A stretch of 7,411 bases of DNA from Acinetobacter sp. UBA6641 (GCA_002455755.1 DKLL01000163.1:54341-61751); one strand, 5' to 3'. Positions 1 through 6,063 are shown, numbered from the stretch's first letter. Program-made: numbers and translations. Notes: generated by a model not told the origin, from the letters alone.

Positions 1-1012
1 TCTGTTCCTGTGGTGGAATAAAGCTACTGCCATCACCCACTTTAGCACCTTCAGTGATCCGAATTTGGGCTTTAACAATATCAATACCTGTGATTTCTTC
101 TGTGACAGTATGTTCTACCTGAATACGTGGGTTGACCTCAATGAAGTAGAAAGCCTCGGTCTCAGCATCCATTAAAAACTCAACGGTACCGGCATGGGTA
201 TAATCGACAGCACGAGCTAGTCTTAAAGCTGCTTCACAGATTTCACTACGTTGTACCTCGGACAAATAAGGCGCAGGTGCACGTTCAACCACCTTCTGGT
301 TACGTCGTTGTACGGTACAGTCTCGTTCAAATAAGTGCACAAGATTGCCATGGGTATCACCTAAAATTTGTACCTCCACATGACGAGCATGACGAATTAG
401 TTTCTCTAGGTAAACCTCGTCATTACCAAAGGCTGATTTGGCTTCACGACGTGCCACATCAATCGCATCTTCCAGTTCGTTTTCGTGTTCAATCACCCGC
501 ATACCACGACCGCCGCCCCCCCAGCTGGCTTTGAGCATGAGTGGATAACCCACTTCAGCAGCCATCACCTGACAATCATCCAAACTATCAGGTAAAGTTC
601 CTGTCGCTGGCACAACTGGAACTCCGGCAATAATTGCGACATTACGCGCCATCACTTTATTGCCTAACTGGTACATAACATCAGGTTTCGGTCCGATAAA
701 ATGGATACCCGCTTTGCTGCAAGCTTCAGCAAACTCAGGGTTTTCAGACAAGAAACCATAGCCCGGATGAATGGCATCCACCTCAGCCTCAAGTGCAATA
801 CGAATAATATCTTCAATATCCAGATAAGCCGCGATTGGCTTTTGACCTGCTCCAACGCGATAAGCTTCATCCGATTTAAAGCGATGTAGTGCAAATTTAT
901 CTTCTTCTGCATAAATCGCAACAGTGCGGATTCCCATCTCTGAGGCAGCACGCATGACTCGGATAGCAATCTCACCACGGTTGGCAACTAGGATTTTTTT
1001 AATTCGTCTCAT
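1..1012 (-). CDS. pyc: Pyruvate carboxylase, N-terminal biotin carboxylase domain (partial, cut by window edge)
   Basis: The frame opens at an ATG (1010-1012) and stays open for 337 codons to the window edge, so the C-terminus is missing. It begins MRRIKKILVANRGEIAIR, the classic start of biotin carboxylase domains, which use ATP and bicarbonate to carboxylate a biotin carrier. The HPGYGFLSENP motif (82-92), K119, K161, the ATP-grasp glycine loop GGGGRGMR (165-172), H211, ERDC (229-232) and the E292/N294/R296 catalytic cluster are all present. The wording HLFERDCTVQRRNQK and HTVTEEITGIDIVKAQI favours pyruvate carboxylase, which makes oxaloacetate from pyruvate in the cytoplasm, over acetyl- or methylcrotonyl-CoA carboxylase subunits. 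The carboxyltransferase and biotinyl domains that would settle this lie outside the window. A weak purine-rich AAAGAA precedes the ATG. The family call is nearly certain; the substrate is likely but not proven. Confidence 0.85.
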   Translation of the reverse strand, partial: MRRIKKILVANRGEIAIRVMRAASEMGIRTVAIYAEEDKFALHRFKSDEAYRVGAGQKPIAAYLDIEDIIRIALEAEVDAIHPGYGFLSENPEFAEACSKAGIHFIGPKPDVMYQLGNKVMARNVAIIAGVPVVPATGTLPDSLDDCQVMAAEVGYPLMLKASWGGGGRGMRVIEHENELEDAIDVARREAKSAFGNDEVYLEKLIRHARHVEVQILGDTHGNLVHLFERDCTVQRRNQKVVERAPAPYLSEVQRSEICEAALRLARAVDYTHAGTVEFLMDAETEAFYFIEVNPRIQVEHTVTEEITGIDIVKAQIRITEGAKVGDGSSFIPPQEQ

Positions 1013-1240
1013 GTTCTTTTACACACTAAAAAAACCTGCTTCATAATTTCAATAAAATTAAAATTTATATTTTCAGGTCTACTTCTAATACTTATATTAA
1101 ATTAATCAGCACTTAAACTATTACCTATTCAATTTGATATAAGATCATCAGGTAACACTATAATATTAAGACTATTTTATTTAATATAAAACCGTTATAA
1201 ATAATTAATAAATATAAAGAAATATAAATATTTCTTTATA
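1013..1240. other. AT-rich intergenic region upstream of the carboxylase
   Basis: This stretch is very AT-rich and has no open frame that looks coding on either strand. It must contain the promoter of the leftward carboxylase gene, but many TATAAT-like hexamers occur and I could not single out a convincing -35/-10 pair. Its right end contains the long hairpin listed separately. Confidence 0.5.
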
Positions 1241-1242
1241 TT
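1211..1242. terminator. AT-only hairpin with 14-bp arms, possible terminator of the leftward fadL-side transcript
   Basis: The arm AATATAAAGAAATA (1211-1224) is perfectly complementary to 1229-1242, with a four-base loop. It lies exactly where the 47-codon minus-strand fragment stops (stop codon 1241-1243) and downstream of the fadL-like gene, a sensible place for transcription to end before the carboxylase gene. The stem is almost pure A/T and no strong U-run follows on the minus strand, so it is a weak intrinsic terminator by the usual rules. It may instead be a simple palindrome. Confidence 0.4.
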
Positions 1243-1384
1243 AATACTCATGTACTAAGACCCATGATGGCTTTTCTACCTCTACCATACTCACTCCGTA
1301 ATCTTTTTTGAGAACTTCTATAATTATTTCAAAAGGTTCTGCTCTTTGATCTTTGTTTGGACTTGGGAGTAAAGGCTCCAAATC
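1241..1384 (-). pseudogene. 47-codon C-terminal remnant of an unidentified gene
   Basis: An open frame of 47 codons runs from just after an in-frame TAA (1385-1387) to a TAA at 1241-1243. It has no ATG at its front; a TTG at 1379-1381 could in principle start it, but no good ribosome site precedes that codon. The translation ends VEVEKPSWVLVHEY and contains EPFEIIIEVLKKDYGVSM, an alternation of charged and hydrophobic residues that looks like real protein rather than noise in such AT-rich DNA. I do not recognise the family. It follows the fadL-like gene on the same strand, so it may be the tail of a lost gene, or a very small gene with a non-standard start. Confidence 0.3.
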
Positions 1385-1409
1385 TTAGTCTAAAAAATAA
1401 AGCTTATCT

Positions 1410-2792
1410 TTAAAACTTAGTTGTATATGTTAAGGCACCAGCGAGCTGTGTATGTGAGACCTCAATTGGTTTATCTGTATTAGGTTGAGCATTATTCAAT
1501 GCTTTTTTCTTAAACCCATACGCCAATGAAAAATCCACAACACTTCTTGGTGTTACAGCATAACTCAGCCCACCTGTCAAATTAGTAGTAGGTGTCGAAG
1601 GAATAATCGATAGTATCCCTTCCTTGGAATTTGCCATTTGGGCATAATGTAGTCCTGTACGGAATGTCCACTTTTGATTAGCTGCATACTGCATACCCAA
1701 TGAATACACATTAGAGTCGCGATAATTAAGTGGCAAATTAATATCCAGATTATCTTTGCTGTCATTTTGTTCAAAATGAACTTTCAGATTATCCATCACG
1801 TCATTCCAGAATACACGTTTGTAATCAAATGAAATTATGGTCTCTGAATTGATTTGCTGATTTATACCAATAGTCAATGCAGCTGGCATTTCAAAATCAC
1901 GCAACTTAGCCTTGCCAGCAAGCGAAATTGGACCTAGTGATCCACTGACTGCAGTTAAGTCTGCATCACCAGATAAATCACCAACATTGGTTTTAAAGTT
2001 ATATGCAATACCTACTGTGGTTTGTGATATAGGTTTATAAGTCAGCCCTACACGCCCACCTAATCCCCAGCCATCTACACCTCCACCCACTGTCTTTTCA
2101 TTATTGATATCTAAATAACCTGCTGACAACTCAGGAATACTCAATAAATTTGGCACCAATGAACCAGAAATATTTTTCTGTATTGCCAAAGTTTCAATTT
2201 GAGATGTATCTAAAAGAAAACCTAAATTAACTGCCGTCCAAACGGCATCAAGAGAACCACCAACGGATAACTTTTCATTAATTTCATAAGCGAATGAGAC
2301 TGGTATACGAAGTACAAGCAAGCGTGAAAAACTATCTAGACCTGTATTAATACTATTTGTTGTAGTTCTTGATAGAAAACTTTCCCTACCAAACTGAGTT
2401 CCGACTCCATCTGATGCATATGCACCTATTCCTAACGCATAGTTATCATTTCGCCAAACGAATGAGAGTTCTGGCGCAATATAAGGACCATTGTTGCGAC
2501 CATCGGAATGTGATTGTGCAGTTTCTCCTGTCGCTATATTTTTGACTTTCAAATCTGTATTAATAATATCTAGACCAATACTCGCATATCTTCCGGTTTC
2601 AAATGCCGATAATGTTGCAGGATTAATCAGCATGGCTCCAGAGCCTATATTATACGCAACTCCCGATCCTCCCATACCCTGAGATATAGGACCTGTGCCT
2701 ACAAGATTAAAAGCATCTGTAGCCCATGCTTGGCTAGTTAAAGCCATAAATAAGCCACTAAAAATGCTTATTTTGTATAATCTGTTTTTCAT
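1410..2792 (-). CDS. FadL/OMPP1/TodX-family outer membrane transport protein
   Basis: This 460-residue protein belongs to the FadL family of monomeric beta-barrels that let long-chain fatty acids or other hydrophobic compounds cross the outer membrane. The ATG at 2790-2792 is chosen because AAGGA lies about eight bases ahead and because it places a clean signal peptide at the N-terminus: MKNR, a hydrophobic core ISIFSGLFMAL, and a cleavage site after AWA at residue 24. A longer frame reaches a TTG at 2864 but would bury that signal. The mature protein opens TDAFNLVGTGPISQGMGG, the N-terminal hatch pattern of the family, and NPATL (57-61) is another family hallmark. The chain ends in phenylalanine, as barrels inserted by the BAM complex usually do. 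Length is close to E. coli FadL. The exact substrate cannot be read from sequence, so no symbol is given. It is apparently transcribed alone. Confidence 0.9.
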   Translation of the reverse strand: MKNRLYKISIFSGLFMALTSQAWATDAFNLVGTGPISQGMGGSGVAYNIGSGAMLINPATLSAFETGRYASIGLDIINTDLKVKNIATGETAQSHSDGRNNGPYIAPELSFVWRNDNYALGIGAYASDGVGTQFGRESFLSRTTTNSINTGLDSFSRLLVLRIPVSFAYEINEKLSVGGSLDAVWTAVNLGFLLDTSQIETLAIQKNISGSLVPNLLSIPELSAGYLDINNEKTVGGGVDGWGLGGRVGLTYKPISQTTVGIAYNFKTNVGDLSGDADLTAVSGSLGPISLAGKAKLRDFEMPAALTIGINQQINSETIISFDYKRVFWNDVMDNLKVHFEQNDSKDNLDINLPLNYRDSNVYSLGMQYAANQKWTFRTGLHYAQMANSKEGILSIIPSTPTTNLTGGLSYAVTPRSVVDFSLAYGFKKKALNNAQPNTDKPIEVSHTQLAGALTYTTKF

Positions 2793-3491
2793 ACGTCTTT
2801 CCTTGACTTCTTGTTTTGTGGAGAAGTTAAAAATAATTTTTTCCATCTGTGAATTTATCGACAAAAATGTTCAAAACAGCACCATTGTGAGTAAGCTCTG
2901 CAATTGCATTGCGGCATCAATCAAGGTAGAGAGCCATACATATAAGCTTCTACTTCGTCATTAATTACGCTCCGTGTCCTTGGAATTCAAAATTTTTACT
3001 AGAGAGAACTACTGCATTTATTTAACAAGGGCTTGCCACAACATCTCAGTACCTGCCAAGTACGATGGCATTTTCACGAGCTCTCAAGCCAAAAGAGATT
3101 GCCAAATAATCTAGGAGTGCTTATCAAAATCATATTCATAAGAAAGTAGGCTAAAACTACCTTCTGCATGTACCTTATTTCAATCGTAACCTAGAGAACT
3201 ATTGTTTTTTGGCTTATAGGTTTATAGATTGAGTACAATTTTGATAAACAATGGTTTATGTATTTCGTGTTGAATATGCACCTGATAGGCCTAAGCACTT
3301 CGCTATTTTCAAAATGGTCGGAAACGTGGGTCTGAACCGTACAGGGTTTGTCGGAGTACTTCCTAAGAGGTTTGTTCAACAAAGCCCCTCTTAACTAAAG
3401 AATAAAGACCGGTCACTCATCAATGTATTGACTATTGCTGCTTGCCAAACTCAGGACTCCACAGCTAAATAATTTTTATCAAATAGTCAAA

Positions 3492-3529
3492 AATAATAAA
3501 CAGCAGCATGTTTTATGTTGGTTATTATT
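3492..3529 (+). terminator. Imperfect AT-rich hairpin followed by a T-run
   Basis: AATAATAA (3492-3499) pairs with TTATTATT (3522-3529), and an inner stem CAGCAT/ATGTTG (3504-3509 with 3515-3520, one G-U pair) closes a GTTTT loop, with a small bulge between stems. TTTTT follows at 3536-3540. The shape is that of a weak rightward terminator, yet no confirmed plus-strand gene lies upstream, only the doubtful 47-codon frame. Confidence 0.3.
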
Positions 3530-3605
3530 GTTGAGTTTTTATGATTATTAAAGTGACCAACTTTTTCTTACCCCACCCTACCTTAAATTACACCACACAA
3601 AATAA

Positions 3606-3636
3606 AAACTCTATATAACTGTTATATATAGAGTTT
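3606..3636 (-). terminator. 12-bp-arm inverted repeat with T-run on the minus strand
   Basis: AAACTCTATATA (3606-3617) is perfectly complementary to 3625-3636 across a seven-base loop. Read on the minus strand the stem is followed by TTTATTTTG, so it would act best as a leftward intrinsic terminator. It would insulate the host side from transcription leaving the element. An operator role is the main alternative. Confidence 0.4.
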
Positions 3637-3638
3637 AT

Positions 3639-3657
3639 TAACATACCAATTATGTTA
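3639..3657. repeat. Short inverted repeat TAACATA-N5-TATGTTA beside the attachment site
   Basis: Two perfect seven-base arms (3639-3645 and 3651-3657) flank CCAAT. The repeat ends 26 bases before the tRNA-derived sequence. Its size suits a dimeric protein binding site, but nothing in the sequence names the protein. Confidence 0.3.
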
Positions 3658-3682
3658 TTTAGTGTATTTTATGTCGGTGACT

Positions 3683-3728
3683 CTTGCCAAGGTTGGGGTC
3701 GGGAGTTCGAGTCTCCTTTCCCGCTCCA
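3683..3728 (+). pseudogene. 3' part of tRNA-Gly(GCC), attachment site (att core) of the integrated element
   Basis: From 3683 the sequence reads as a tRNA-Gly from the anticodon loop onward: TTGCCAA with anticodon GCC, 3' anticodon strand GGTTG, variable loop GGGTC, T arm GGGAG-TTCGAGT-CTCCT, acceptor strand TTCCCGC, discriminator T, and encoded CCA ending at 3728. The upstream bases do not continue the tRNA: GACTC stands where CAACC is needed to pair with GGTTG, and no D arm or acceptor 5' strand is found. It is therefore a 3' fragment, not a working gene. Tyrosine-integrase elements commonly cross over at tRNA anticodon loops and leave such fragments at one junction, and an integrase follows within 900 bases. 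The tRNA identity is very clear; the att role is a strong inference. Confidence 0.88.
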
Positions 3729-3733
3729 GATTC

Positions 3734-3766
3734 AAAAAGCCCTCATCGAAAGATGGGGGCTTTTTT
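3734..3766 (+). terminator. Rho-independent terminator of the tRNA-Gly unit
   Basis: AAAAGCCCTCATC pairs with GATGGGGGCTTTT around a GAAA loop, with a single T-G wobble, and runs into a T tract ending TTTTTT at 3761-3766. It starts only six bases after the tRNA CCA, so it is the natural terminator of a tRNA transcript carried along with the fragment. In its present place it would stop rightward transcription entering the element from the host side. Confidence 0.85.
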
Positions 3767-4053
3767 CTTGTTGATTTTATTATATTTTTTAAAAACTCTT
3801 CTTCCTTTGTTATTCGATTCAATAAAAAATATTCTTAATGTAATTTGTATTTTGTGACCAAGATGTGACCATGGCGTGCCCACGACAATAAAAATGGTCT
3901 AAATTGACCTCAAATGTCCTCAATCGATCACCACTTTCAGAGCTTTTTTGAAAGAAAAAAATCACCCTGTCGTCTTCCAAACAAAGTATTTTTTACCAAA
4001 CGATCAAGGATTTGTGACCATTTCACTTTTTGATGTGACCATTTGTGACCAAA
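3767..4053. other. Element leader between attachment site and repressor, no gene
   Basis: No coding frame is convincing here. The interval holds the TGTGACCA repeat array and an imperfect ten-base-period pair TGACCTCAA/TGTCCTCAA (3905-3913, 3915-3923). The position between the att core and the first element genes is where integrase arm-type sites usually lie. Confidence 0.5.
3853..4051 (+). repeat. Five direct repeats TGTGACCA, candidate integrase/excisionase arm sites
   Basis: Exact copies of TGTGACCA begin at 3853, 3864, 4013, 4034 and 4044, all on the plus strand. Start-to-start distances are 11, 149, 21 and 10 bases, so copies within each cluster fall on nearly the same face of the helix. 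One exact 8-mer would be expected by chance about once per 65 kb per strand. I found no other copy in the window; AGTGACCA at 3552-3559 is a one-base variant on the other side of the core. Arm-type sites for the nearby tyrosine integrase are the best reading; operators for the XRE protein, or iterons, are alternatives. The last copy ends three bases before the repressor stop codon. Confidence 0.7.
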
Positions 4054-4281
4054 CTAGCTATTATCATTTTGATTATTATCAATTTTCTTAAAAACCAATA
4101 AATCACCCACTTCCACATCTAATGCAATACAAATTTTATCAATGGTTTCAAAATCAATCCGTACAGATTCATCATTATAAAGTTTATGCAAAGTAGATTT
4201 ATTAATTCCAGTACTTCTCACCAAATCAGCAACCTTAAGTTTCCTTTCTGCTAATAAAACTGCCAAGTTTGAAATAATCAT
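4054..4281 (-). CDS. XRE/Cro-C1-family transcriptional regulator (small phage-type repressor)
   Basis: This 75-residue protein is a single helix-turn-helix domain of the Cro/C1 type with nothing else attached. The region 16-36, including KVADLVRSTGINKSTLHKLY, gives the helix-turn-helix, and the later DFETIDKICIALDVEVGDLL (44-63) is the usual C-terminal half of the fold. A short polar tail follows. The ATG at 4279-4281 has AGGAAA about five bases ahead. The gene diverges from the excisionase-like gene across 112 bases, a layout in which such a protein normally represses one or both promoters. It has no peptidase domain, so LexA-like self-cleavage on DNA damage is not expected; release would need another signal or an antirepressor. 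Cro-like function is equally possible. Confidence 0.85.
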   Translation of the reverse strand: MIISNLAVLLAERKLKVADLVRSTGINKSTLHKLYNDESVRIDFETIDKICIALDVEVGDLLVFKKIDNNQNDNS

Positions 4282-4345
4282 AAAATTTCCTATTTAAATA
4301 ATAAAAAGTACTTGCAACAACATAAAAATATGATAATTTATGTCT

Positions 4346-4373
4346 TAGGAATAATTTTTCCTAGTTACCTAGT
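4346..4373. promoter_or_regulatory. Candidate operator in the divergent promoter region
   Basis: TAGGAA (4346-4351) and TTCCTA (4358-4363) form a perfect six-base inverted repeat with a six-base spacer. The right half is followed by a direct repeat of CCTAGT (4360-4365 and 4368-4373). The cluster lies 20-50 bases ahead of the excisionase-like start codon and between the two divergent genes, where the XRE protein would be expected to bind. A rightward promoter could use TTGCAA (4312-4317) and GATAAT (4332-4337), but their 14-base spacing is short, so I do not call it. Confidence 0.4.
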
Positions 4374-4393
4374 AAAAAATATGAGGCTCTATT

Positions 4394-4603
4394 ATGTCAT
4401 ATACCTATCTCACAGCCCACCAACTGGCTGAAAAAATCCAGTACGACGCTCGTACTATTCGCAACCAACTGAAGGACAGTGTCTTTATTGAAGGTGTTCA
4501 CTACATCCGTCCTTTTGGTGGTCGAAAAATTCTTTTTGTTTGGGAACGCATTGAAACTGAAATGCTTAAATTCACCGGTTTAAGCATGGATGCCTTGCAA
4601 TAA
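4394..4603 (+). CDS. Excisionase-like small DNA-binding protein (MerR-like winged helix)
   Basis: The 69-residue product starts YLTAHQLAEKIQYDARTIRNQ, a helix-turn-helix of the MerR/excisionase type. It continues with VHYIRPFGGRKILFVWERIE, where the glycine-rich turn would form the wing. This pattern is familiar for small proteins encoded just before tyrosine integrases in proteobacterial prophages, where they act as recombination directionality factors, bending DNA and favouring excision, and sometimes as repressors. GAGG lies seven bases before the ATG. The gene ends 19 bases before the integrase and shares its strand, so the two are probably co-transcribed, giving the excision factor and recombinase together. 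Direct evidence for the Xis role is lacking. Confidence 0.7.
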   Translation: MSYTYLTAHQLAEKIQYDARTIRNQLKDSVFIEGVHYIRPFGGRKILFVWERIETEMLKFTGLSMDALQ

Positions 4604-4622
4604 GGCTTAGGAGGTTTAACTA

Positions 4623-5804
4623 ATGGCTACCATCCGGGAACGAAGTGGCAAACTGATTGCCGACTTTCGCTACATGGGCATTCGTTGTAGAGAGACAACT
4701 AATCTTGAAGACAATGCTTATAACCGACGCATTTTGAAAAAACGTCTCGAACAGCTTGAAGCTGAAATTACTTTGGGAACTTTTGAATACGAAAAGTACT
4801 TTCCAAAAAGTAACCGTGTTGAGGAGTTTAAGGAAAAAAGAAGTCAGCAAATTGCTGTACAGACCAAAGTTCCTCTTTTTAAAGAGTTTACTGAATTGTG
4901 GTTTAAGCAGAAACAAGTTGAATGGAGAACCTCATATCAGCAAAAGGTTTCAATTGTGATCAAAAACTATTTGATTCCTGCTTTTGGTAATCAGGTTCTC
5001 TCGAAAATCAAGAAGTCAGACTTGCTGAACTTCCGTGCCTCTCTCGCCAAAGTGACACACGGAAAAGATCAAACAAGTCTGAAAGCATCGAGGATCAATC
5101 AAATCATGACGCCTTTACGTATGATACTCAATGATGCGGCTGAACGATACGAGTTTGAGTCGCCTTATAAAAATATTAACAATCTGAAGGAAAGCAAGAT
5201 TGAAGTCACACCTTTTTCTCTGGAAGAGGTGCATAAAATTCTTACCACAGTGCGTGAAGACTTCCGCCCCTATTACACCATTCGCTTTTTTACGGGTATG
5301 CGTACCAGTGAAATCGATGGTCTGCAATGGAAAAATATCGACTTACAGCGTCGTGAAATCCATATCAGAGAGGCGTTAGTGAATGGTGTGCTTGGTGGAA
5401 CCAAAACTTATGGTTCTGACCGCACGATCCAGATGAATGACCGCGTTTACCAAGCCTTTCTCCAACAGAAAAGCTTAAATAATGGTAAATCAGAGTTTGT
5501 TTTCTGCAATCGTGATGGTGGACCTCTCGATTATCGTCTGGTGAATAAACGTGTCTGGCATCCGATCTTGCGCTTTCTAGGATTGAAGTCTAGAAGAGCC
5601 TATCAAACACGCCATACAGCAGCAACTCTTTGGCTGTCAGCAGGAGAAAATCCGGAATGGATCGCACGTCAATTGGGACATTCAACGACTGAAATGCTAT
5701 TCCGGGTCTATAGCCGTTACATCCCCAATGTTACGCGCCGCGATGGCAGTGCATTTGAAGCCATGCTGGAAAAACTAAATACAGAGGAGCTTGCACATGA
5801 ATAG
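4623..5804 (+). CDS. int: Tyrosine-type site-specific integrase (phage integrase family)
   Basis: This complete 393-residue recombinase would integrate and excise the element at the tRNA-Gly site. Residues 1-62 form an arm-binding domain of the DUF3596 kind (MATIRERSGKLIADFRY). Residues about 85-180 form the core-binding SAM-like domain, and about 195-370 the catalytic domain. Visible catalytic residues are R227 in TGMRTSE, K261 in GGTKTYGSDRT, R330 in YQTRHTAAT, H353 in LGHS and nucleophile Y363 in RVYSRY. The His that normally stands three residues before the second Arg is Tyr327, a variant I associate with this subfamily. AGGAGG sits eight bases before the ATG. The gene runs away from the attachment site and overlaps the next gene by eight bases, so it is expressed as part of the early operon. 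Confidence 0.95.
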   Translation: MATIRERSGKLIADFRYMGIRCRETTNLEDNAYNRRILKKRLEQLEAEITLGTFEYEKYFPKSNRVEEFKEKRSQQIAVQTKVPLFKEFTELWFKQKQVEWRTSYQQKVSIVIKNYLIPAFGNQVLSKIKKSDLLNFRASLAKVTHGKDQTSLKASRINQIMTPLRMILNDAAERYEFESPYKNINNLKESKIEVTPFSLEEVHKILTTVREDFRPYYTIRFFTGMRTSEIDGLQWKNIDLQRREIHIREALVNGVLGGTKTYGSDRTIQMNDRVYQAFLQQKSLNNGKSEFVFCNRDGGPLDYRLVNKRVWHPILRFLGLKSRRAYQTRHTAATLWLSAGENPEWIARQLGHSTTEMLFRVYSRYIPNVTRRDGSAFEAMLEKLNTEELAHE

Positions 5805-6045
5805 TAAAGCTTTCTTTGGTGGTGTGGTCGTCAGCCCTGAAGCAGATATGGTCGCTCGTGAATTAATCCATGAGCTACACATTCCCAAACTTCACAATCT
5901 AGCTTTTTTGTTGGAAATCAATAAATGCTTCGATGATCACCAGGCGTTGAGACTCTGGTTACAGCGAATGTTGGATGAAGGGCAAGCCCATTACGATGAC
6001 TTGGCCCAACAGGCCCGTCTCCGCTTAATGAGTCTCGCTCACTAA
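5797..6045 (+). CDS. Hypothetical 82-residue protein coupled to the integrase
   Basis: I do not recognise this family. The ATG at 5797 is chosen over a TTG at 5791 because GAGGAG at 5784-5789 is correctly spaced only for the ATG. The start overlaps the integrase stop by eight bases, which suggests translational coupling. The protein has no signal peptide or membrane segment. After a short glycine/valine stretch (FFGGVVVSPEA), the rest appears mainly helical and amphipathic, for instance ALRLWLQRMLDEGQAHYDDLAQQARLR written across residues 50-76 and rich in Leu, Arg and acidic residues. Such small proteins in this position can be recombination or replication accessories, but there is no motif to say which. 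Codon use matches its neighbours. Confidence 0.75.
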   Translation: MNSKAFFGGVVVSPEADMVARELIHELHIPKLHNLAFLLEINKCFDDHQALRLWLQRMLDEGQAHYDDLAQQARLRLMSLAH

Positions 6046-6063
6046 TAAAACAAACACAGACAG

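Larger units (their letters stand above)
2793..3682. other. 890-bp region without a defensible gene, between fadL-like gene and tRNA fragment
   Basis: The left part must contain the leftward fadL-like promoter, but no clear -35/-10 pair stands out. Small open frames exist on both strands, for example 47 codons at 3251-3394 (plus, starting MVYVFRVEYAPDRP) and about 63 codons at 3191-3382 (minus). They overlap each other, lack ribosome sites and match no family I know. TTTGTTCAACAAAG at 3371-3384 resembles the outer end of some IS5-like insertion sequences, but no partner end or transposase is visible. The right third is rich in inverted repeats, listed separately. The region may be decayed mobile DNA, but I cannot show it. 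Confidence 0.4.

Noticed and set aside
277..534. 85-codon plus-strand frame
   Set aside because: It lies antisense to the conserved biotin carboxylase domain and has no family likeness; it is a shadow of that gene.
664..987. 107-codon minus-strand frame
   Set aside because: Out of frame inside the carboxylase gene, whose true frame carries the GEIAIR, HPGYGFLSENP and GGGGRG motifs.
2695..2964. 89-codon plus-strand frame
   Set aside because: Mostly antisense to the fadL-like 5' end and leader, with no ribosome site and no recognised motif.
3371..3384. TTTGTTCAACAAAG as an insertion sequence terminal repeat
   Set aside because: No matching inverted end, target duplication or transposase remnant is visible, and the short symmetric core can arise by chance.
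3191..3394. Overlapping small frames, 63 codons minus and 47 codons plus
   Set aside because: Each looks mildly protein-like, but they overlap on opposite strands, lack ribosome sites and match nothing I know, so neither is called as a gene.
3441..3448. CTTGCCAA as a second copy of the att core
   Set aside because: Only eight bases match the anticodon-loop core and the following bases diverge at once, so it is not evidence for a second attachment site.
3651..3728. A complete tRNA-Gly gene
   Set aside because: The acceptor 5' strand, D arm and 5' anticodon strand are absent; only the 3' part from the anticodon loop is tRNA-like.
3853..4051. CRISPR array or plasmid iterons
   Set aside because: The repeats are only eight bases, spacing is 10-149 bases and there are no Cas or Rep genes beside them; arm-type sites fit better.
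4312..4337. Rightward promoter TTGCAA/GATAAT
   Set aside because: The spacer is 14 bases, too short for a normal sigma-70 promoter, and in this AT-rich stretch such hexamers are frequent.
4620..4916. 98-codon minus-strand frame
   Set aside because: Antisense to the integrase arm domain, rich in Phe/Lys from reverse-complement lysine-rich coding; a shadow.
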